Positions 47,908 to 57,900 of a stretch of 64,000 nt of DNA are shown in pieces. Every line of letters begins with the position of its first letter. The stretch's first letter is position 1. A program made the position numbers and the translations under genes. A model generated the notes under the pieces. It saw nothing but the letters and a program-made list of their open reading frames with translations. It did no database searches and was not told the DNA's origin. The stretch spans positions 1,054,001 to 1,118,000 of the forward strand of contig NZ_CP040755.1 in the NCBI RefSeq assembly GCF_024585285.1, in the 5' to 3' direction. The DNA comes from Colwellia sp. M166 (GTDB lineage: Bacteria > Pseudomonadota > Gammaproteobacteria > Enterobacterales > Alteromonadaceae).

Positions 47908-48366
47908 AAACTAACCTATGAGGTAATATTTAAAATAACGTTAATATAATCGGCTCAATAACATTAAATTAACCTAATTAAACGGATTCACTATGCTCAA
48001 CTTTATTAGCTAAACAAGGTAATACAAAGTAAAGCAGTCAAACTTAACAGCATGACAGCAAGCGTAATACAGAATGCTTAACAATACTGATTTCAATCTC
48101 TTTAGCTTAAGCTAGTATGATTTAACCAACTCACCAAGCAATTGTCAACCAAATTACATTACCAATAAAAAGATAAAAAAGAAAACTGGTAACAACAAAG
48201 TAAAGTAATTAATACGTCCCTTTATACCAAAACTATAAAAATCACTATACCAAAAAATGAAAAAACAACTTAATTAGGCGTAATAATTTTGCTAAGGGGT
48301 AAAGAAAGCGATATGATATTTATTATGGATGTGAAAAATAATCAGTATATTAGTTAAGGAAATATT
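47908..48366. promoter_or_regulatory. Divergent control region between the PL6 operon and the GntR gene
   Basis: It holds no gene. Repeated TTGGT/ACCAA elements are visible: TTGTCAACCAA (48142-48152), TTACCAAT (48159-48166), ACTGGTAAC (48185-48193) and two direct TATACCAAAA repeats (48224-48233, 48251-48260). GntR/FadR-type uronate regulators (ExuR, UxuR) bind TTGGTATACCAA-like palindromes, so these are candidate half-sites for the adjacent regulator. Confidence 0.55.
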
Positions 48367-49104
48367 ATGAGCAGCAACCGTAGGCTGTTTTGGAGCATTG
48401 TAGATAAAATAGAAGCCTTAATTGACTCTGGCGCATACTCTGCCGGTAGTCGCTTGCCACCTGAGCGAGAATTAGCTGAAACTTTTAATGTCAGTAGACC
48501 GACTATACGTGAAGCTATTATTGCATTAGAAGTTCGAGAAAAAATTGAAGTAAAAACCGGCTCAGGTATATATGTACTGAAACCGGCTAATCAACTGGGC
48601 GCGCAAAACAAGGTTAATGCCTTTGAGGTTACTCAAGCTCGTGCCTTAATTGAAGGCGAGATTGCAGCTATTGCCGCCACAACTATTACTGAAGATGAAT
48701 TAGTTCGTTTACATCAAACCTTAGTAGACATGGAAAATAGCCAGTTCATTGCTGCTGCAGATAAAGAGTTTCATCATATCATTGCCAATTCCACTCGCAA
48801 TAGTGCCTTGATGCTCTCGGCACAAAACCTGTGGAAGTTGCGCTCTTCAACACCGGAAATAATCAAAGATTATGACAGTGTTTGTAGTAAAGATAATTCT
48901 AAAACTCTGGCTGAGCATAAAGAAATATATTTTGCGTTAAAGTCAGGAGATTCGACACAAGCAAGACTTGCAATGCATAGCCATTTTAACCGGCTAATAA
49001 ACGCTTTATTTGATGCAGTAGAAACCAGAGCTTTAGAAGAAATTAAGCAGAGGAATAGCGAAAAGCGTGGCTTATATTCAATTCCAAACTCGGCTCATAT
49101 TTAA
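48367..49104 (+). CDS. GntR/FadR-family transcriptional regulator of alginate genes
   Basis: 245 residues. The N-terminal winged helix has SRLPPERELAETFNVSRPTI, then REAIIALE and GSGIYV, the classical GntR signature. The C-terminal all-helical FCD domain has metal-ligand-like residues (DKEFHHIIA, AEHKEIYFAL, AMHSHFNRL). FadR-subfamily members with FCD bind sugar acids; here KDG, KDPG or DEH is the probable inducer by context. Divergent from the catabolic operon and followed by its own terminator. AAGGAAA ribosome site. Confidence 0.93.
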   Translation: MSSNRRLFWSIVDKIEALIDSGAYSAGSRLPPERELAETFNVSRPTIREAIIALEVREKIEVKTGSGIYVLKPANQLGAQNKVNAFEVTQARALIEGEIAAIAATTITEDELVRLHQTLVDMENSQFIAAADKEFHHIIANSTRNSALMLSAQNLWKLRSSTPEIIKDYDSVCSKDNSKTLAEHKEIYFALKSGDSTQARLAMHSHFNRLINALFDAVETRALEEIKQRNSEKRGLYSIPNSAHI

Positions 49105-49128
49105 CTAAACCCATCGACTGTCATGCCA

Positions 49129-49159
49129 TTTTCTGATCTCTTTAACTGAGATCAGAAAA
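49129..49159 (+). terminator. Terminator of the GntR gene
   Basis: A 12-bp stem TTTTCTGATCTC with its exact complement and a 7-nt loop, followed by CTTAATTTTTT, 24 bp after the stop. Confidence 0.88.
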
Positions 49160-49296
49160 CTTAATTTTTTCCCCCGAATAATAACGAACTCATTTCATTT
49201 TTTCTCATTCCTCATCGCTATTTATTACCCTCGATAATTATCTAATACCTAAAGCCTAGCTTAAGACTTAACTTACGGCTTAACTTCAGGCCTAAC

Positions 49297-49661
49297 TTAT
49301 ACCAGATTGATTAAGTTCTTTCCCACTCAGCGAGAATTAAAAGGCTTAAGGCACAGGTTCATAGTTCCAGACTGAAGCTTAGTACCTACATCCATACAGG
49401 CAAGGCATTGATTGAAGATAATGGTTATTCTCGACAACGGCTCCTGCGTTGTTCTAATGACTCACATCCCTGTGAGCACCTTGTCAAAATCAATAACGCA
49501 GTATGTAAAGCTTTTAAAATCGAGCTCTGGGAGCTTTCTCGATATCCACTAATATCGTTAAATTTATTTTATTTAGAGTGACTAAACCGAAACAAATTCG
49601 CCTTGTTTTTGAACATCGAGAAGAGCGCTGAGTGGGAACAAACTTAATAAACTTGGTATAA
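49297..49661. mobile_element. MITE-like element, 365 bp with 36-bp terminal inverted repeats
   Basis: The ends 49297-49332 and 49626-49661 are inverted copies, 31 of 36 positions identical. Both start TTATACCA and share TTCCCACTCAGCG at the inner part. The interior has no open frame of note and no recognisable transposase fragment. Length, terminal repeats and lack of coding capacity fit a non-autonomous insertion element. No clear target duplication could be fixed. The remaining parts of the 49160-49871 gap hold nothing I can name. Confidence 0.75.
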
Positions 49662-49871
49662 CAGCGCACGAAGCGCTAACTATCTATTGATGGCTAAAAT
49701 ACAGTGTAGAATGGTATGAGTCAGAAAGAATTAAAGCGTTGTACATCAACTTTACCCCACGTTCTTATTTTGAAGGTAAACGTCCCGGATAGCCTTGAGC
49801 TGTCATTATTGCTCGGCAGTTAAAATAAAGTCATTATTTGATATTGATAGAAAAGTAAAAAGCTTAATAGA

Positions 49872-49895
49872 AAAAAGCTTCTTACGAAGCTTTTT
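49872..49895. terminator. Terminator after the DEH-reductase-like gene
   Basis: AAAAAGCTTC and its complement around TTAC, with A- and T-runs on both sides, 48 bp past the stop of the minus-strand gene at 49943. Confidence 0.88.
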
Positions 49896-49942
49896 ATTTA
49901 TTCATTAGATCTCAATACTCGCTTGAGATTAGCGCTATAACG

Positions 49943-50830
49943 TTATAAACGAATAACGTCTAGTTCACGAAAGTAGTCAAAAATTTCAGGAACATTACCT
50001 TTCCCCATACCGGCATCAACTGCCGCTTTAAGATTAGCAGAAGTGCCTTCTGCAATTTGTGCACGAGTACCTAAGTCTTTAACCATTTCAAGGAAATAGC
50101 CTAAATCTTTGTTGGCATTATCAATCGAAAAACCTAGATCACTTACACCATCAACCGCATAGTTTTTACAAAAGCCCATAAAAGGTGAGTTAGATGGACC
50201 TGTCGACATAATGTCAAAAAGCTGTTGGCGATCAACGCCGGCTTTGTCAGCAACAGCGAAAGCCTGTGACATAGCAGCGACAGTTGTCATTCCCATAAAG
50301 TTATTGATTAACTTAGTCGTATGACCTGCACCTAGAGCGCCTAAATTGAAAACATTCTCACCTTGCATTTCAAGAATAGGTTTTACTTTTTCGAATGTAG
50401 CCGCATCGCCAGATGCCATAATATTAAGTAAACCATCTTTTGCATGTGCTGGTGTACGGCCTAACGGAGCATCAATCATTCCTGCGCCTTTTTTCGCAAG
50501 ATCGGCACCGATTTTACGCGTAGAAGCTGGGATAGATGTACCAAAGTCGATCAGTACCGCACCTTCTTTAATACCGGCTAAAATGCCATCTTCAGCATAA
50601 ATTAGCTTTTCAACAACCGTTGAAGTAGTAAGGCAAAGCATCACAATATCACTTGCTGCTGCCAGTTCTGCAGCTGAGTTAGCTTCAGTGGCACCACGAG
50701 CGACAACAGCCGCTACCGCATCTTTATTAAGATCCATTACAATCGGTTCAAAACCTTTCTTTTGTAAATTTTCAACCATGTTGCTGCCCATAAGGCCAAG
50801 GCCGATGAAACCTATAGTAGGTTTTGTCAT
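49943..50830 (-). CDS. NAD(P)-dependent beta-hydroxyacid dehydrogenase, probable DEH reductase
   Basis: 295 residues. The Rossmann start is GFIGLGLMGSNM. Substrate and catalytic blocks of the family are present: DAPLGRTPAHAKDG and GAGHTTKLINNFMG with the catalytic Lys. General family: GarR/3-hydroxyisobutyrate dehydrogenase. In alginate loci members of this family reduce DEH to KDG, which is otherwise missing from this locus, so that role is inferred from context. Tartronate semialdehyde reduction is the main alternative. Its promoter region has a weak CRP-like site, TGTGT-N6-TCACC, at 50869-50884 and a 12-bp inverted repeat at 50910-50957. Confidence 0.82.
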   Translation of the reverse strand: MTKPTIGFIGLGLMGSNMVENLQKKGFEPIVMDLNKDAVAAVVARGATEANSAAELAAASDIVMLCLTTSTVVEKLIYAEDGILAGIKEGAVLIDFGTSIPASTRKIGADLAKKGAGMIDAPLGRTPAHAKDGLLNIMASGDAATFEKVKPILEMQGENVFNLGALGAGHTTKLINNFMGMTTVAAMSQAFAVADKAGVDRQQLFDIMSTGPSNSPFMGFCKNYAVDGVSDLGFSIDNANKDLGYFLEMVKDLGTRAQIAEGTSANLKAAVDAGMGKGNVPEIFDYFRELDVIRL

Positions 50831-51466
50831 AACTAGCTCCTAAATATATTGCTATATGTATATTTGCGTGTGTAATTGCTCACCCCTCGGGTGGGCCTGC
50901 TAATTTATTTATATCAGATAGAAAGCTCATTTAATAAGTAAGTAACTGTCTGATATAATTAATTTTTTGCGCTAAAGTTTTAGCAGCTAAGCGTTTAAGG
51001 GAGCTGCATGCAAACAATGGCACTTGCTCCTGTATTTAAGGTCTCGGTCAACAGCGATAAAATTGTTGAGTTTCCTAGTCACTTAACACTTAACCTAGTA
51101 CTAAAACCAAGCGTAATTTTGGTAATAAAGCACCATGTTATTGGCTAAATAAAGCCACTGTATCTTTGTAATAAACCCATGTTGCCATTGAACTGAGCCT
51201 TTATTAGGCAAGCGACTTAGTTAACTAAAACCGGTAACATCAAGACGTACAACATACTAACCAAAACAAGAGCTAGTGTCAACCAATCAACAACTATTGG
51301 TAACAACAACAAAACCAAAAACACTCATCAGGTAAATAACCAATGATAAAGCTGTTAATTAGATTTTTATCTCGAAAAAAAACAATATTTTGCTTTATTC
51401 ATAAATGCCCTTACCAATACTTACTGTACGTTCATTACGCTTAGCATGACTTTTTCTTTCAAAAAA
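50831..51466. promoter_or_regulatory. Long upstream region of the dehydrogenase with a candidate GntR operator
   Basis: No gene seen. ACCAAT and ATTGGT at 51282-51301 form a perfect inverted repeat with an 8-bp spacer. The left arm lies in GTCAACCAAT, a 10-mer also found upstream of the TonB receptor at 54707-54716, with its first nine bases also in the GntR/PL6 intergenic region. Confidence 0.5.
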
Positions 51467-51498
51467 AACGCAGTATTTAAACGAATAAATACTGCGTT
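51467..51498 (-). terminator. Terminator of the alginate-locus TonB receptor
   Basis: Minus strand: AACGCAGTATTTA pairs over 13 bp with its complement around a 6-nt loop and runs into TTTTTT, 115 bp after the receptor stop. Confidence 0.85.
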
Positions 51499-51612
51499 GC
51501 TTTGATGTAATAAAAGGTTAACTTAAGAACCGTAGTTAATCAGTATTCTATAACTCAATGGTAAACAACTTAACAAATCAACGACCAACTAAGTTACTTA
51601 TTGTTGATTTAA

Positions 51613-54531
51613 TTAAAATTTAGCACGAATACCAATGGTGTAACGACGATCAGCTTCAGTGTATTTCCAGCTACTACCTAATTCAGATTTAAAAATAGAA
51701 GGTTCGCCAGTAATGTTGGTTGCATTAGCCACTAAAGTGAAATTCTCATTGATATCCCAACTTGCTGATAAATCTAGCTGGCCTCTATCATCACGATAGT
51801 TATTACCGTAAACAGAGTCATCTGCACCAATAGCACCTGTAGCATCAATAGATTCAACACGTTTTTCATCTTCAGTATCTAAGAAGCTATCACGGTAATT
51901 ATAAGCTAAGCGAGTAGACACACCTTCATACTCCCAAAATACCTGTAAGTTGTAAGTATTTTTAGAGATATCTAATAAAGGATTGCCGTTAGGTTGCTCA
52001 CTATCTGCATAGGTGTAGTTAGCACTGACACCTAAACCCGAAAATGCACCCGGTAAGAAGTCAAAAAATTGTTGATAACCGATTTCAAAACCTTTAACTT
52101 TACCATTTTCACCGTTAGTATCTTTCTCGGTATCAATACCGGTTAGGCCAGCATCACGCAATGCGGCAACATGCGCTTCACCTTCGGCATTATTTGCAAA
52201 ATCAGACGCGCTTGAAAAAACTAAATCGCTATTGTTAATGCCTGCGGTATTAAGCTGACATACATTTTCCCATTCCGTTACGTTTTGTCCTGATGTTGCA
52301 CTGTTAGCCACACAAGTAGACTCAGTACTTAAGAAAGACTCAACATTTTTGTAAAACACGGCAAACGACACCATGTTACCTTGACCAAAGTAATGCTCAA
52401 CAGATATGTCATATTGAGTGGCACGGAAAGGTTCTAAATCAATTGCTCCCTGATTGGCGGTGACAATTGAGTTATCGATGTCAAATGCAGGACTTAATTG
52501 ACCAAAATCAGCACGGCGCATGACTTTTGCTGCAGCGAAACGAACAATAGTATCGCCCGTAACGTTATAGGTCACGTTCAAGCTCGGTAAAAAATCACTA
52601 TAATCATTTTTACCATTAACCTTTTCTCCATCACGAATAACCGCTGATTCAAGATCTGTTTTAATGTATCGGCCACCTATAATCGCGGTAATATCATCAA
52701 AATCTAAATGTGCTGACAAATAAATCGCAGTAGTATCTTCAGTAATATCACGATAGGCACCTTCATTTTCTTGCAGGTTATCCGCTAAGCTACCGGTAGT
52801 CGCCAAGTTAGTACCGACCAGTAATTGTTGCAGTTGCGTATAAGCATTACCAGGATTAGATAAACCATTGAAGTTTGCGTAAGTTAATAAATCGTTTTGG
52901 CCTGACAAGCCCAATTGATCAAATGAATTTGCATGGTTAATGGTTGTAAAACTATTGGGGAATGCAGCATTATAATCATCAATCCATAAGGTCGCTAATG
53001 AGCCGTCAGCATCATTAAGGGCATTTTTGTAGATGTCTTTTATTTCTTCTTTATATTCTTTATAAACATATTCACGTTCAGTGACACGAATACCGGCTTT
53101 TAATGCAGATACCCAATCAACGCCGAGCGGTTCATCAATCGTGATGTCAAAACGTGCTGCCGTCTCATCATTATTGGTTATTTTCTCTTCGGTCTTAAAA
53201 GTACGTAACGCTAAGTTATCTGCACTGGTAAATGCTGCGGGATCTGAATGAATGATACTAGGGAGTTTATCGCCGGATTGAGAGAAAACACCATCATATG
53301 TGTGCGTATTACCGGTTGAACGCTCAATAGGTCGTAGGGTAAATTCAGAATCAGGTCTAAAGCTTTCGGAAGAAGCTACCGCAACTTCACCAGAAATCAT
53401 AATACCGTCTGAAATCGTCCAATCACCACCAAGCGCATGTGAAAAAGAGTCTGTCTCACGAAAATCACTATAGGTTTTAGGAATGGCAAAATCATTGGTT
53501 AAGGTATAGTTATTCAGTTGGCCGTTGGCATCTTGAGTCGTATTCGCATCAGTTTGTAGCGATCCACCTACGGCAATAATTGAACTACCATTTTGTTCAC
53601 CTGAACGTTTTGTGCCATTGAGATCAAGATATATCATGCCATCACCAGACTCTGGAGCCCATTGAAGTGATAAATTTAGTGCACTACGTTTACGGTTTTC
53701 AACATATTGCTCTACCGTATGCTGATCTCTAACAATAAAATTTCCACTTTCGGTATTAGCAGTCATGCCATCAACATCGATATCTTGAGGCTTAATACGG
53801 CTAAAAAACTCATCTTGTCTAATTTCACGATCTTGGAAAGATAACATCGCCAGGGCGCCAAATGTACCGGCATCACCGAGGTCCCAGTTATTACCAACTG
53901 AACCACTAAATACAGGTGCCCAGTTTTCAGTTTTATCCGCATACTCTCCATCAAGGGAAAACGCTGCCGTTAACTTTTCTAACTCTAAAGGACGAACCGT
54001 TTTCAGGCTTACTGTGCCGCCTAACGCGCCTTCAATCATATCTGCTGTTGGCGATTTGACAACTTCGACCGCTTTTAAAAAACTTGATGGAAAATCTTGC
54101 AGGCTTATGCCATCACGTGAGTCGCCTATTGTAGAGCGACCATTTAATTCCACGCGATTTTGCGGCAAACCACGAATAGAAACACTATCACCGACACCAA
54201 AATCAGTATTGATTGATACACCGGTTATACGTTGTAGCGCTTCAGCGATATTATTATCAGGTAATTTGCCGATATCTTCCGCGACAATAGCATCAACAAT
54301 TCGACCATCGGTACGTTTAAGAAGTGCAGCGGCTTTAAGGCTACCAAGCATGCCTTTAACTTCGATAACTTCAATATCATCGGTTTTTACTTGCTCTTCA
54401 GCCATCGCTGAAAATGGTAATGCTAAGCCTAAGCAAGCAATAGATAAATTATTGCGAATATTTTTTGCTATGAATAATTGCTGAACAGCTGCAGCAAGTT
54501 TTGTTTTATTGGTTGTAATTATGTTCTTCAT
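51613..54531 (-). CDS. TonB-dependent receptor of the alginate locus
   Basis: 972 residues from ATG 54529-54531 (GGTGGGG ribosome site; a GTG nine bases upstream is also in frame). A long signal sequence ends near FSAMAEE. A TonB-box-like stretch DIEVIEVKGM and a plug domain (LKRTDGRIVDAIVAEDIGKL, then PDNNIAEALQRITGVSI) match the large TonB receptors for polysaccharide fragments in Alteromonadales. The barrel ends in the aromatic YTIGIRAKF. It probably imports alginate oligomers for the periplasmic PL17; the ligand is inferred from the neighbours and a shared operator candidate. Confidence 0.9.
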   Translation of the reverse strand: MKNIITTNKTKLAAAVQQLFIAKNIRNNLSIACLGLALPFSAMAEEQVKTDDIEVIEVKGMLGSLKAAALLKRTDGRIVDAIVAEDIGKLPDNNIAEALQRITGVSINTDFGVGDSVSIRGLPQNRVELNGRSTIGDSRDGISLQDFPSSFLKAVEVVKSPTADMIEGALGGTVSLKTVRPLELEKLTAAFSLDGEYADKTENWAPVFSGSVGNNWDLGDAGTFGALAMLSFQDREIRQDEFFSRIKPQDIDVDGMTANTESGNFIVRDQHTVEQYVENRKRSALNLSLQWAPESGDGMIYLDLNGTKRSGEQNGSSIIAVGGSLQTDANTTQDANGQLNNYTLTNDFAIPKTYSDFRETDSFSHALGGDWTISDGIMISGEVAVASSESFRPDSEFTLRPIERSTGNTHTYDGVFSQSGDKLPSIIHSDPAAFTSADNLALRTFKTEEKITNNDETAARFDITIDEPLGVDWVSALKAGIRVTEREYVYKEYKEEIKDIYKNALNDADGSLATLWIDDYNAAFPNSFTTINHANSFDQLGLSGQNDLLTYANFNGLSNPGNAYTQLQQLLVGTNLATTGSLADNLQENEGAYRDITEDTTAIYLSAHLDFDDITAIIGGRYIKTDLESAVIRDGEKVNGKNDYSDFLPSLNVTYNVTGDTIVRFAAAKVMRRADFGQLSPAFDIDNSIVTANQGAIDLEPFRATQYDISVEHYFGQGNMVSFAVFYKNVESFLSTESTCVANSATSGQNVTEWENVCQLNTAGINNSDLVFSSASDFANNAEGEAHVAALRDAGLTGIDTEKDTNGENGKVKGFEIGYQQFFDFLPGAFSGLGVSANYTYADSEQPNGNPLLDISKNTYNLQVFWEYEGVSTRLAYNYRDSFLDTEDEKRVESIDATGAIGADDSVYGNNYRDDRGQLDLSASWDINENFTLVANATNITGEPSIFKSELGSSWKYTEADRRYTIGIRAKF

Positions 54532-54703
54532 CTTCCCCACCTTGGTTTTTGAGTCTACTAATTATTCAAAGCTTTATCTGAGCCTTTGTTATTTTAAAAT
54601 TAACGACACCATAAACTAACCAATATAACAATGAGCGTCAACAAAAAGATATAACCAAAACAACAAACAAAACAATACAAAACCCACTAACTGGCAATAC
54701 ACT

Positions 54704-54715
54704 TTGGTCAACCAA
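54704..54715. promoter_or_regulatory. Candidate GntR operator upstream of the TonB receptor
   Basis: TTGGT-CA-ACCAA, inverted 5-bp arms, flanked by CACT on the left and AGTG on the right. It resembles the TTGGTATACCAA operators of ExuR/UxuR-type regulators and lies 173 bp upstream of the receptor start. The 54541-54964 gap holds no gene. Confidence 0.55.
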
Positions 54716-54964
54716 TAGTGTTATCAATAACTTACAAGATAGATGGTCAGCTTTAATATTTTAAATAAATTTATCAACCTCTCGGTATTAACTTATGTTC
54801 GAGCGGTTACGCTGAAATGTCGGTCAGATAAGGCAAATAACCGGAGCTAAGAATGGTAGCGAAGTGAATTAGAAATGAAAGATACTGCTAAAGTTAAAAA
54901 AGTAGACTCAACTCATGACCAAAACATCATCATAGTTAATAATCGTTTTATTAAATGCCACTAT

Positions 54965-57900
54965 TTAGATAAGTAATTGACGCATTATACGTTTAAGCGC
55001 CAATGATTTTACCGGTTTACGTAAAAACAAAAACTCAGCGTCACTGGTGTGCTGACGGACACTTTCTGAAGGATCAGCAGAACAAATTATCGCCGGCAGA
55101 TGCCATTGCCTTGCTGTCATCATCCCTTGTACTAAATCAACGCCATTTTGACCATAATCGAGGTGATAATCAGCAATAATGATATTAGGAGCAACTTCAC
55201 CATTAACCAATGCCTGTTGACAAGACTGTTGATCATGCGCCGTTAGCACACGGCAACCCCAATCGATTAGTTGTGATGCCATAGCGGTTAACATCAATTC
55301 ATCATTATCGATCAATAATACCACAATATGGTTGAACGGGTTGTCGGCTGAAGTTTCAGTTAATGATTCTAAGGTTTTATTTGCTCGATGTTCATGACCA
55401 ATTTTACTATTGGTTATAATCAATTCGCTGGCGCTAACGCGTGGTATCTCAATACTAAAACATGTGCCCTTACCTAACGCTGACTTAACCGTAATAGCTA
55501 AACCTAACAGTTTAGCCATACGCTCTGATATCGCTAAGCCTAAGCCAAGTCCCGGTATTTCACGATTTTGCTCTAAGCGTTCAAATTCACGAAAGATAGC
55601 TTTTTGTTGTGCAACAGCTATACCTGGACCGTTATCCCATACTTCAACGCGGATCATAGTTTTACTGCGCCGTATGCCGAGTAAAATTCGATTGCGAAGA
55701 TGGGCTTTTTTACCTTGTTTATCATGACAATAATGTACTGCATTCGACAAAAAATTTTGTATTATCCGCCTAAGCATACGCTTATCAGAATGCACCACAC
55801 ATTGGCTTAATTGATATGAAAAGTCGATATTGGCTTGTTTTGCTAAGGCGGTAAATTCATTTTTAAGTGGGTTTAACAAATCATCAAGGGCAAATTGATT
55901 TTTTTCTATTTTTTCAGAGCTACTATCTAATCGAGAAATTTCGACTAAATCAGATAATAACGCTTCCACTACATTTAGTGAATCATCAATGTGTTCGGCT
56001 AGTACCGTTAGCTCTTCCCCTTGCACTTTCTTTTTTAACATCGAAGTAAACAACGACAATGCATTAAAAGGCTGCATTAAGTCATGACTTGCTGCGGCTA
56101 AAAATCGACTTTTACTGCTGTTGGCAGCTTCAGCTTCAGCTTTGGCTTTTTGTAACTCTTCAGTGCGACTTTCAACACGTTTTTCTAAGGTTTCATTGGC
56201 TTGTTGTAACGCTTTCTCTGCCTCGATATGCGCCGTAATATCCGAGAAAGTACTAACAAAACCACCACCAGGCATCGACTGTCCGCGAATTTCTAAGACG
56301 ATACCAGTAGGCATTGTGCGCTGAAAATGATGACTATCACCATTTCTCATATGAGCAATGCGTTTGGCGATCATCTGCTCACTATTATAATGACCAGAAA
56401 TAATACCGCGCGTGATATTATATTTTAGTAAGATATCAATTGGCAAACCCGCTTGCACAAAGCCTTCTGGGTAGTCTAATAACTGAATATAGCGTTGATT
56501 CCACGCCACCAATCTCATATCAGCATCAATCACACTGATGCCTTGTTCTATATTTTCTACTCCTGATTGCAGTAATTCGCGATTAAACCTAAACATTTGG
56601 TTAGCTTCATCAACGATACTCACCACATCTTCTAATGGCATTTTCTCTGCTCTAGAAGCAGCCTTCATCACCATACGTGTTGAAGCTGAGCCCAGTACAC
56701 CCGAGAGCTGTAAGCGGGTGTATTCCACCAAATTTACTGGCTCAATATCGACATTAAGGTGATTAGACTTAGCAACTTTCATAAAGGCTTCAGCGGAATC
56801 TTTATCAATAAATCGCAGTAATAAACTGTAGAGATCTTCGGTACTGAGGTTACGCTCAAACTTACTCTGGCTTTGACTGATAAAAATCTCTGCTTGTAAT
56901 TTTTCACCGACACTGCGATGCGTCAGTAGCGAAACAACAACAAAGCAAACGATGTTACTCATTAAACTATAAAATACGCCGTGACTGGTTAAATCAAGAA
57001 AGTTTAAGCCAAAAAGTGCCGTTGGTTTCAGCCAAGCGATAGCAAATAAGCCATTTTGTACCCAAGCTAAATTAGGCGCAATAATCGGTAATAACAAAGT
57101 AACAAACCAGACCAAACTGCCGACAATCAGTCCGGTTAATGCGCCTTTACCATTGGCTTTACGCCAATACAAGGCACCAATAATCGCGGGGGCAAATTGT
57201 GATAACAGCACAAAAGACAGTAAACCAATACTGGCGAGATGACTTTGCTGGTTTATGCTGCGCTCAAACGCAAAAGCAAATAACAAAATAGCGCTAATGG
57301 CCAAGCGGCGCTGTTTTAACAATAAGCCAGAAAACTGCGGTGCACCCGCCTTGGTGAATAATTTAAACTTCAATGTTAACGGCGTGATCACCTCAGTTGA
57401 GATCATAGTGCTGAGTACGATAGCCGAAACAATCACCATACTAGTAGCTGCTGCTAAACCGCCAATATAAACAATAATACCTAGCCAAGCCTGTTGAAAA
57501 AATAAAGGTAAAGTCAATACATAGGTATCCGCATCAACACTACCGCCAGGAAAAGTGATCAAACCTGCAATTGCGATCGGTAATACAAAAATGTTAATTA
57601 AAATAAAGTACAGCGGAAATAACCAACGAGCGGTTTTTAATTCTTGCGGATGATGATTTTCAATCATCATCATATGAAATTGCTGCGGAAGAACAAAAAT
57701 AGTAATAGCACCGAGTATCGCTTGCGCTATCGCAAGATAGACCGAATTATTTTCGCTAAATAGCGCATGACTTTGTTGTTGTGATGCAAGATCAGCAAAA
57801 CCATCAAAAACAAAAAATGTTGCAAACAAGCCAACAGTCGTTAACGCAAACAGTTTTACCACTGAGCTAAACGCTATGGCTAGGACTAAACCTTGATTTT

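Noticed and set aside
50910..50957. 12-bp inverted repeat with a 24-nt spacer upstream of the dehydrogenase
   Set aside because: It could be an operator or chance AT-rich symmetry; it has no second occurrence in the locus and does not match the TTGGT/ACCAA motif, so it is only mentioned with the gene.
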